A stretch of DNA of 40,897 nt, taken from contig JADFZF010000006.1 in NCBI GenBank assembly GCA_015232645.1, positions 1-40,897 on the forward strand. The letters are read 5' to 3'. Both the position numbers and the translations under genes were made by a program. Below the pieces are notes generated by a model. That model made no database searches. It was not told the origin of the DNA and was given only the letters and a program-made list of their open reading frames with translations. Positions 9,938 through 17,887 of this stretch are shown here, one piece after another. Every line of letters starts with the position of its first letter. Positions within the stretch are counted from its first letter, which is position 1. The stretch comes from Magnetococcales bacterium. GTDB taxonomy: Bacteria; Pseudomonadota; Magnetococcia; Magnetococcales; UBA8363.

Positions 9938-11467
9938 ATGAATTTTCCAGACCGTCCTTCCCATGGTCTCCTGGCCACCTGGCTCCAGGACGGCCCATTC
10001 CTGACCGGCGCCCTGCTGTGCGCCGCGGCAGCTTATGGACTGATGTCTCTGGCCTGGCCGCCGGGACCAGGGGTGGATTTACGCAGTTATCTGGAGTACT
10101 ACTTCGATCTGGGACCCGATGTCCGACTGTTCCGTACCTGGGGCTCGGCGCAAATCTTGGGGTGGATGGTACAACTAAATTATAGTAATTTCAAACTGAC
10201 GGCCATGTTTTGTTATCTCCTCATGGTCGCCTCGGTCTATTATGTGGCCAGCCCTTTCGGTCGGGTCGCCGCCCGGGTGGCGACCATCGTCATCATATTG
10301 CATTTTGACCTCAATGGCCTGTTCCATCATGTATCCAGCGATATGCTGGCTTCCCTGGGAACCATGGCCCTGAGTGTCCTCCTGGTCCGTTTTCATCGAA
10401 CGCCACGGTTGTTGGCCGCAGTCCTGCTGGGTGCCTTTACCTTTCTTACCGTTTTGCTCCGGCCAGCCTCCATGTTATTCGTGGTGTTGGGTTTGTATCC
10501 CCTGGTCAGTCTGGGCATCAACCGTAGGAACGGCATGCTCTCTTTGGTATTTTTGATCACATTCACCGCTGGCTGGCTCGGATATTGTGGATACAACTGG
10601 TTCAATTATGGCGTTTTTTCCCTGACCAAGATCAATACGCAATTGTACTGGCCCGCTTATTCCCTGTTCATGCGCAATCCCATGTTCTCCAGAGACAACG
10701 GACCCGTATCCCAGGAATTGTTCGATCAAGTGGAAAGGATCCTCCTCAGCCAGGAAATCTACCGAACCCATGGGATCGACACCGAACAATTTTTCCACAA
10801 ACGTGATATCCGCATGTGGTCGGACCTCAACTACCTCGACAGCCTTCAACCCGGCCTGGTCAGGAAGGCAGCCTTTGAAGCCATCCACAAAAATCCGATG
10901 GGTTTTCTGTTGCGGTCCATGATCCTGCCATTTTACCACCTCATGACCGATGACGATCATTTGTCACTGCCCCTGCCGCTTCCCGAAACCGTCCCCCCAA
11001 CAAACCACGGGCTGGAAAAATCATTCAATTCCACCCTGAAGGATGACATTCACGGTCATACGACCGTTTCCAATGATCGTCCAGCAAAATGGTCCGCCAG
11101 TGAAGTGGAAAGAAAACTCAAAATGATCGATGGTCTCGTCAATGGACTCATCAAGAAAGGAGATTACCAGACGGGCTACCTGATCAAAACCCTGTTGATC
11201 CCCATCATGCCACCCATGTTGCTGTTTCTAGGAGCGGCCGTCCTCCTTTTGGGGCGCTGGAGAGAAACCAACGTGCGTTTGCTTCTCCTGCTGCTCATGG
11301 CGGTAACGGCGGTGATCGCCGCCAATGCCCAATTCGCCCACATGGTCCGGTTGCGTCTCCCCTACGACCCGATTTTGATTATTGGCGGATTGGTGGGATT
11401 GAAGGGCCATTCGTACTTTCGCAAAATCCTCATGCTGGATCGTTCACATGGCCAAGCCCGAGACTAA
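9938..11467 (+). CDS. Polytopic membrane protein, unknown function (possible GT-C-like glycosyltransferase)
   Basis: 509-aa ORF with many hydrophobic segments, located within the glycan cluster; family not recognised. Confidence 0.75.
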   Translation: MNFPDRPSHGLLATWLQDGPFLTGALLCAAAAYGLMSLAWPPGPGVDLRSYLEYYFDLGPDVRLFRTWGSAQILGWMVQLNYSNFKLTAMFCYLLMVASVYYVASPFGRVAARVATIVIILHFDLNGLFHHVSSDMLASLGTMALSVLLVRFHRTPRLLAAVLLGAFTFLTVLLRPASMLFVVLGLYPLVSLGINRRNGMLSLVFLITFTAGWLGYCGYNWFNYGVFSLTKINTQLYWPAYSLFMRNPMFSRDNGPVSQELFDQVERILLSQEIYRTHGIDTEQFFHKRDIRMWSDLNYLDSLQPGLVRKAAFEAIHKNPMGFLLRSMILPFYHLMTDDDHLSLPLPLPETVPPTNHGLEKSFNSTLKDDIHGHTTVSNDRPAKWSASEVERKLKMIDGLVNGLIKKGDYQTGYLIKTLLIPIMPPMLLFLGAAVLLLGRWRETNVRLLLLLLMAVTAVIAANAQFAHMVRLRLPYDPILIIGGLVGLKGHSYFRKILMLDRSHGQARD

Positions 11468-11625
11468 GTTGAAAACGCCAAATTGTCTTTCCAGACTCGC
11501 TTGTGGTAGGCTGTAACGTGTCGATAGACGAAAACGATCCGTTTTTTTTTAAGACCCCATCCACCGCCAACGAGTCCTGATGGCCAATCCGCTCCGTTTC
11601 AGAACACACCAACGGGAAGAAAATC

Positions 11626-12681
11626 ATGTCCGTCATCAATTTTGGCCTTGTCGGCTGTGGACGCATCTACCGTAAACATGTCGAAGCGCTCAGGCAATGC
11701 CATTTGGCCCGACTGATCGCCGTGTGCGACCCCAACGAACAGCGGGCGCAACAATCAGGTGCGTCGGAAGATATTCCTCATTACCTGCATATGGAAGCCA
11801 TGCTGGACGCCCATCCCGAAATCGACGTTATCAACATCCTGACTCCGAGCGGCCTTCACGCTGGACAGTGCGTCCTGGCGGCGCAGCGCGGAAAAAATGT
11901 TGTTGTGGAAAAACCCATGGCCTTGACCCTGGCCGATGCCGAACGAATGGTCAAGGTCTGCGATGCCAACAAGGTTCGTCTGTTCGTCGTCAAACAAAAC
12001 CGTTTCAACCCCGCTATCCAACTCCTGCGCCGCAAGTTTGAAGCCGGTGCCTTCGGCAAAATCACCCAAGGGAGTGTGCGGGTACGCTGGTCCCGCAATC
12101 AAGCTTATTACGATCAAGATGCCTGGCGGGGAACCTGGAAGATGGATGGGGGGGTCTTCGCCAACCAAGCCTCCCACCATGTCGACCTGCTGCAATGGTT
12201 CCTGGGGGATGTCGAGTCGGTTTACGCCAAAACCGCCACCCAATTGGTCGATATCGAAGTGGAGGATACCGGATTGGCCATCCTCAAATTCACCAGCGGC
12301 GCCCTGGGGCTGATCGAAGCCACCACCGCCACCCGCCCAAGCGACCTGGAAGGGAGCCTCTCCATCCTGGGAGAAAAAGGAACGGTCGTGGTGGGAGGAT
12401 TCGCCGTCAATCAAATCGAGACCTGGCACTTCGGTGATCCGGAAGAACGGGCCAGAATGGAAAAACCGGATCATTCCTTTCGCGACGTCTATGGACTCGG
12501 ACACGCCGCCTTCATCAACGATGTCTGCAACAGCATCCTCAATAATGGTCCCGCCCTGGTGGATGGCCTGGAAGGGATGAAATCCCTACGCCTGATCAAC
12601 GCCCTGTACGAATCGGCGGAAACCGGCAAGGAAATTTCCCTGGTATTCAAAACCCATTATGCCCGGCTGGGGGTACAGTGA
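11626..12681 (+). CDS. Gfo/Idh/MocA family oxidoreductase
   Basis: NFGLVGCGRIYRKHVEAL Rossmann motif, VVEKPMALTLADAERM, GGVFANQASHHVDLLQWFLG. Confidence 0.93.
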   Translation: MSVINFGLVGCGRIYRKHVEALRQCHLARLIAVCDPNEQRAQQSGASEDIPHYLHMEAMLDAHPEIDVINILTPSGLHAGQCVLAAQRGKNVVVEKPMALTLADAERMVKVCDANKVRLFVVKQNRFNPAIQLLRRKFEAGAFGKITQGSVRVRWSRNQAYYDQDAWRGTWKMDGGVFANQASHHVDLLQWFLGDVESVYAKTATQLVDIEVEDTGLAILKFTSGALGLIEATTATRPSDLEGSLSILGEKGTVVVGGFAVNQIETWHFGDPEERARMEKPDHSFRDVYGLGHAAFINDVCNSILNNGPALVDGLEGMKSLRLINALYESAETGKEISLVFKTHYARLGVQ

Positions 12682-13790
12682 ACGTCCCATTCATCGACCT
12701 GGGAAAACAGCACGAATCGATCCGGCGGGAAATCGATGGCGCCATCGACGACTGCATCCGCCACTCGGCCTTCATTCAGGGAACGCGGGTCGAGGGTTTC
12801 GAGGAGGCTTATGCAACCTACTGTGGCGCCCGACGGGTGATCGGTTGTGGTAACGGGACCGACGCTTTGTTTCTAGCCCTGAAGTGTCTGGGACTCCAGG
12901 CCGGAGATCGAGTCGTGGTACCGGCCAACACCTTCATCGCCACCGCCGAGGCGGTTTCCATGACCGGCGCACAACCGGTCTTTGCCGATGTCGACCCAGT
13001 GACTGCCAACCTTGTACCACGAAGCCTTCTTGAATGGGACCAACCCGAGGTGAAGGCGGTGATTCCCGTCCACCTGTATGGCCTGCCCGCCGATCTCCCG
13101 GGGTTTCGCTCCTTCCAAGGGCCATTGGGACGCCGTTGGCTGCTCGGGGATGCGGCCCAGGCTCATGGCGCCAGCATCGACGGCCGGGACGTGGCAATTC
13201 TGGCCGATGTCAGCACCGTCAGTTTCTTCCCTGGTAAAAATCTCGGTGCCCTCGGTGACGCCGGGGCCGTGATCACCAATGACGACTCTCTCGCCGATGC
13301 CATGGCGTCCTTCCGCAATCACGGCCGCAAGTCCAAATATACCCACGATGTCGAAGGGGTCAACATGCGCATGGACGAAATCCAGGCCGCCGTTTTACGT
13401 GTCAAATTGCGTCACCTGCCACGCTGGAACGAAATCCGTCGCCAACTGGCGGCCCGATATGCTAAAAAATTATCGGGAATCCCCGGCCTCACCTTGCCTC
13501 CCACCGTTCCGGCGGGACACGTCGCCGTCTACCACCTGTTCGTCATCGAAACCGATCAACGGGATGATTTGGCGCAATGGCTTTCACAACGGGGAATCGC
13601 CACCGGAATCCACTACCCGGTCCCCCTGCCGCTGCAACCCTGCTATGCCCACAGGCATCTGAATCCTTCCCTGTTTCCGGTGGCGGTGGAAAAATCACGG
13701 CGCATTCTTTCCTTACCCATCTTTCCTGAAATGACCAGGGGGCAACAGGATCATGTGGTGGAGGCGGTCCTGAGCTTCCTTGCCCACTGA
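12678..13790 (+). CDS. DegT/DnrJ/EryC1/StrS family sugar aminotransferase
   Basis: VPFIDLGKQH, CGNGTDALFLALKCLG, VVVPANTFIATAEAV, DAAQAHGA, SFFPGKNLGALGDAGA. Predicted GTG start overlaps the upstream stop. Confidence 0.95.
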   Translation: MNVPFIDLGKQHESIRREIDGAIDDCIRHSAFIQGTRVEGFEEAYATYCGARRVIGCGNGTDALFLALKCLGLQAGDRVVVPANTFIATAEAVSMTGAQPVFADVDPVTANLVPRSLLEWDQPEVKAVIPVHLYGLPADLPGFRSFQGPLGRRWLLGDAAQAHGASIDGRDVAILADVSTVSFFPGKNLGALGDAGAVITNDDSLADAMASFRNHGRKSKYTHDVEGVNMRMDEIQAAVLRVKLRHLPRWNEIRRQLAARYAKKLSGIPGLTLPPTVPAGHVAVYHLFVIETDQRDDLAQWLSQRGIATGIHYPVPLPLQPCYAHRHLNPSLFPVAVEKSRRILSLPIFPEMTRGQQDHVVEAVLSFLAH

Positions 13791-13831
13791 CTCAATGGTC
13801 AATCATCCCAAAAAAAAATAAGAGGCTCCTC

Positions 13832-15235
13832 ATGAACAAACGTGTTGCCTTGATTTATTCCCCCTCCGGGATGGGGCCCTACGATGGCGAAATTCAGGCC
13901 TATCACGATAATTTCGGCGTCCTGCCTTCCCTGAGCCTGGGTTATGTGGCCGCCGTCCTGGAACGGGAAGGGTGGGAATGCCGGTATTTCGATATCATCG
14001 CCCATGGCTACAATGCCATATCACTGGCCGATGCGGTGCGAACATTCGATCCCGCCTTCTCCTGTTATACGGTCTACACCTACCATTTCCACGAAAACAG
14101 ACATTGGATTCGCTTGGTTCGCGAGGCGACCGGCAAACCGACTCTGGTCGGAGGCATTCATACCGGTATCTACCCCCAGGAAACCTTCTCCTATCCCGAA
14201 CTCGATTTTGGCCTGATCGGCGAAGCGGAAGTCAACCTTCCGGCCTTCCTGCAGGCCTTTGAAAACCAAGACGGCTGGAAGGATGTCCCCGGTTTGATCT
14301 GGCGCGATCACGGCGAAATTCGCGTCAATCCCTGGGGGGGGCTGGTGAATGACGTCGATTCCTCTCCCCGACCGGCGCGTCACCTGTGGCCCATCGAAAA
14401 ATACTTTACCATCTCTTCCTCACGACGCAATTTCACCCCGATGATCACCAGCCGCGGCTGCCCTTACAAATGCATCTTTTGCGAACAGGGTAATCTCACC
14501 TTCCGCCCTCACAGCCCCGAATACGTGGTCGACGAAATCGAAGAATGCATCAACCGCTTCGGGGTCCGTGAAATCGACATGTTCGATTCCCAGATGACGG
14601 TGAAAAAATCCCGCATGTTCGCCATTTGTGAACTCATCCAAAAACGTGGCCTGCGCTTTCACTGGTCAGCCCGGTCACGGGTCGATACCGTCGACCTGGA
14701 AGTCCTTAAGGAAATGAAGGCAGCGGGATGCTATCGCATCTTTTTCGGCATCGAATCGGGCGATGAGCAAATTTTGAAAAACTTGAAAAAGAAAACCAGT
14801 ATCGACCGGATCCGTCGCACCATGAAAAATTGCCGAGAGGCGGGTATTCAAACCTTGGGGTTCTTCATGGTGGGTAGCCCGGGTGAAACCATCCAAACCG
14901 CTGAAAGGACCCTGGCCCTGGCCCTGGAACTGGAATTGGACTATGCGCAGTTCAACGGAGTACGTGCCATTCCCGGAACGGAGCTGTATGATATGGTGTT
15001 GCCGGAACAGGGGGAAGATTTTTGGCGACAATACATTCTGGATGGCAGCAAATCGGATTTTGTTGCCCGGGCCCAGTGTTCTTTGACCCAGGAGGAAATC
15101 AATGCTTTCCTGAAGAAATGTTATCGTAAGTTCTACTACCGCCCCAGCTATATCCTTGGCCGGCTGCAAAAAATCAAAACATGGGAAGAGTTCATGAAAC
15201 ACGCAAAAGCGGGCATCGATCTCCTGATCAAATGA
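13832..15235 (+). CDS. B12-binding-domain-type radical SAM protein
   Basis: N-terminal Rossmann-like region, GGIHTGIYPQE, SRGCPYKCIFCEQ, FGIESGDEQILKNLKK. SD-like gaggctcctc upstream. Confidence 0.92.
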   Translation: MNKRVALIYSPSGMGPYDGEIQAYHDNFGVLPSLSLGYVAAVLEREGWECRYFDIIAHGYNAISLADAVRTFDPAFSCYTVYTYHFHENRHWIRLVREATGKPTLVGGIHTGIYPQETFSYPELDFGLIGEAEVNLPAFLQAFENQDGWKDVPGLIWRDHGEIRVNPWGGLVNDVDSSPRPARHLWPIEKYFTISSSRRNFTPMITSRGCPYKCIFCEQGNLTFRPHSPEYVVDEIEECINRFGVREIDMFDSQMTVKKSRMFAICELIQKRGLRFHWSARSRVDTVDLEVLKEMKAAGCYRIFFGIESGDEQILKNLKKKTSIDRIRRTMKNCREAGIQTLGFFMVGSPGETIQTAERTLALALELELDYAQFNGVRAIPGTELYDMVLPEQGEDFWRQYILDGSKSDFVARAQCSLTQEEINAFLKKCYRKFYYRPSYILGRLQKIKTWEEFMKHAKAGIDLLIK

Positions 15236-15361
15236 ACCTTTCCGATCATCTCCGGCCCGGGGGAATGTCCGAACCGTGCCGGATGATCGCCCGCAACGGC
15301 GACCGCGGCCCCGGTCGCCATTCGATCCCGACTGATGACCCGGCCCTCCATGGAGGTTTTC

Positions 15362-16054
15362 ATGCGCCCCGTTTCCGCCACCAAGGCCTATATCCCTCAA
15401 CGTCAAAGCATCGTGACCACCAGCGACGTCGATGGGGCCGATTCACCGTTTGGGTATTGGGGCTACTTCAGCTACCCCATGCGTCGACGTTTGGACATGG
15501 TGGTGGAAGCCATGAAGAAAAAATCGGGCTACCACCGGATCCTTGATGCCGGTTACGGCTGCGGAGTCTTCCTGCCTGATCTCTATCATCGACTTGACCC
15601 CAATAACGGCGTACTCCACGGGGTGGACATCCATGATTCATCGGCCGAGGTCAAACAGAATCTGACCCTCTATGAAGAAATGGATGACCAGCGGATTGAA
15701 CTGGGAAAGTACCCACTGTTTGCCCTCCCCTTCCCAGACCATACCTTCGATCTCATCGTCTCAGTCAGTGTCCTGGAGCACATTCCACCTCATTTCCTCC
15801 CCTCCTGCCTCGATGAAATCAAGCGGGTGGCTGCCCCTGGGGCCGAGATCATCCTTGGGTTCCCGACCGATTGTATCCTGATTCGCGCCCTGGCCTGGAT
15901 CCAAAAACAAAATTTACGTGAAAACCACCCTTCTACCCACGAAGATATCACTCATGCCATCCATCAGGCGGGTCTGCGGATCGAATGCCAAACCCGATTT
16001 CCATGGTTTGCCGGCCCCCTGACCATGCATTACAATGTCCGCTGCACGGTCTAG
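15362..16054 (+). CDS. Class I SAM-dependent methyltransferase
   Basis: ILDAGYGCGVFLPDL, FDLIVSVSVLEHIPP, FLPSCLDEIKRVAAPGAEIIL. SD-like ggagg before ATG 15362. Confidence 0.88.
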   Translation: MRPVSATKAYIPQRQSIVTTSDVDGADSPFGYWGYFSYPMRRRLDMVVEAMKKKSGYHRILDAGYGCGVFLPDLYHRLDPNNGVLHGVDIHDSSAEVKQNLTLYEEMDDQRIELGKYPLFALPFPDHTFDLIVSVSVLEHIPPHFLPSCLDEIKRVAAPGAEIILGFPTDCILIRALAWIQKQNLRENHPSTHEDITHAIHQAGLRIECQTRFPWFAGPLTMHYNVRCTV

Positions 16055-16093
16055 GCCTCATGAACGAGAAACATCAAAAAATCAGACAGTCGG

Positions 16094-16675
16094 ATGAACA
16101 AAGAACATACCTTATGGTCCTATTGGCAAGGATTGTTGCGTCATTTTGGCCTGCGCAAGGCCTTCCTCTGGGGAGTGGAGGGGTTATGCAATTTCCTCTT
16201 TTCCCCCCTGCCGATCATCCTGGGAGGGAGCCAGATTCGCTCTTTGGTCTTTCGACCCATGTTCAAAAAAATTGGTCATGGTTTCTATTCATCGCCAGGA
16301 ATCAGATTGCTACACTGCTATAACATGGAAATCGGTGACCGTTGCAGTCTGAACTATAATGTCATGCTGAACGGACGCGGTGGCTTGGTGATCGGTGACG
16401 ATTTCACTTCCGGCCCCAACGTCACCATTTGGACCGCGGAACACCTGTTTCGTGATCCCTCGCGCAAGGTGTTGGAACAAGGGGAAATCGAAAAACCGGT
16501 CTTTATCGGCAACGACGTCTGGTGCGGGACCGGTTCGATCATCCTTCCCGGTGTCACAATCGCCGATGGAACCATCGTCGCTGCCGGGGCGGTTGTGCAT
16601 CGCAATACCGAACCCTACAGCATCGTCGGCGGGGTTCCGGCCAAAGTCATCGGATATAGAAAATCAAGCAAATAA
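16094..16675 (+). CDS. Left-handed beta-helix (hexapeptide) acyltransferase, LacA/WcaF-like
   Basis: IGNDVWCGTGSIILPGVTIADGTIVAAGAVVHRNTEPYSIVGGVPAKVIGYR. Confidence 0.92.
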   Translation: MNKEHTLWSYWQGLLRHFGLRKAFLWGVEGLCNFLFSPLPIILGGSQIRSLVFRPMFKKIGHGFYSSPGIRLLHCYNMEIGDRCSLNYNVMLNGRGGLVIGDDFTSGPNVTIWTAEHLFRDPSRKVLEQGEIEKPVFIGNDVWCGTGSIILPGVTIADGTIVAAGAVVHRNTEPYSIVGGVPAKVIGYRKSSK

Positions 16676-16740
16676 ATAATAACTCCAGATTGGGTGTACG
16701 AATCAAGAATGCCCCCTTCGGTCAATGAAAGTTAAATGCG

Positions 16741-17598
16741 ATGCAATGTTATCTGTGCAACTCAAAAATTTTCAAATCTCGAAAAGGAGAAGTTCGAGAT
16801 GCACCAAAAAAATTTCAGATCCTCCAGTGTGAAGTCTGCGGCTTGGTGATGTTGGACGACACCAACCATATTCCAACTGGATTTTATGAAAACTCTGGCA
16901 TGCATGGCTCAAAACCAATCTCGATGGAGTCCTGGTTGAAGGAAACGGATTGGGACGATCAGCGTCGGTTTGAAATGATTCAAGCGATGCTGCCCAACAA
17001 ACGTCTACTCGACTTTGGCTGTGGGGCCGGAGGCTTTTTACAAAAAGCTCGAACGTTGGCGGCTGATGTCACCGGGATTGAACTGGAGACGCGGGTTCAG
17101 GATTATTGGGCGAGCCAGATCCATATCGTTCCAAGCCTTGAAGCAGCGGCTTCTGGAGAAAAATACGATCTCATTACTGCTTTCCACGTGGTGGAACATT
17201 TGTCCGATCCTCGAGCCGTAATAAAAGGTCTGGCCAATCTGCTACGACCGCAAGGGCGAATAATTGTTGAAGTTCCCAGTGCTGAAGATGCCTTGCTCAC
17301 CTTGTACGATTGCGATGCTTTCCAACGTTTTACCTATTGGAGCCAACATCTGTTTCTATTTAATGCCGCTACCTTGGCGACACTGGCAACCCAAGCAGGG
17401 CAAAGAGTGATCGCCATCCAGAATCTTCAGCGTTACCCTCTTTCAAATCATCTTTATTGGTTAAGTAAAGGTCAACCAGGTGGTCATAAGCATTGGGCGT
17501 TCATGGATACCTCCGAGCTAACTTATGCCTATGCAAATACATTGAGTCAACTTGGAAAGACGGACACACTCATCGCTCATTTGGAAAAGATTGCCTAA
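16741..17598 (+). CDS. Class I SAM methyltransferase with N-terminal zinc-ribbon-like motif
   Basis: CYLC...CEVC Cys pairs, LLDFGCGAGGFLQKA, FHVVEHLSDPRAVIKGLANLLRPQGRIIVEVPS. Confidence 0.9.
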   Translation: MQCYLCNSKIFKSRKGEVRDAPKKFQILQCEVCGLVMLDDTNHIPTGFYENSGMHGSKPISMESWLKETDWDDQRRFEMIQAMLPNKRLLDFGCGAGGFLQKARTLAADVTGIELETRVQDYWASQIHIVPSLEAAASGEKYDLITAFHVVEHLSDPRAVIKGLANLLRPQGRIIVEVPSAEDALLTLYDCDAFQRFTYWSQHLFLFNAATLATLATQAGQRVIAIQNLQRYPLSNHLYWLSKGQPGGHKHWAFMDTSELTYAYANTLSQLGKTDTLIAHLEKIA

Positions 17599-17854
17599 TA
17601 TAACCAGTGTAATCTCTTGACCACCGGTCAATTTCTTGACAAAAAAATCTGCTCGAATGGGTGAGGATAGACCAAGGCCTTTCAATCTTTCTCAAACTAA
17701 AATCATACGAATGGACGCTCATGATCATCCCTCCCGGAATTTGCCCCCGGCCTACCGTTGAGAAGAGACTGACGCTTTCCGGTAACGATTCGCTCAAGTT
17801 ATACTTGGGAGACTGACTGGTCTCCAAGGCTGCAGCAAATTGTTGTTCATCCAT
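17570..17854 (-). CDS. Small hypothetical protein (94 aa), divergent from the next gene
   Basis: ATG at 17854 preceded on the minus strand by aaaagggg-atgaa; ORF MDEQQFAAALETSQ...GQIPGGMIMSVHSY... No homology recognised; overlaps the end of the upstream gene by 29 bp. Confidence 0.35.
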   Translation of the reverse strand: MDEQQFAAALETSQSPKYNLSESLPESVSLFSTVGRGQIPGGMIMSVHSYDFSLRKIERPWSILTHSSRFFCQEIDRWSRDYTGYIRQSFPNER

Positions 17855-17887
17855 TTCATCCCCTTTTGTGATCATGGGAGTTTGTCA

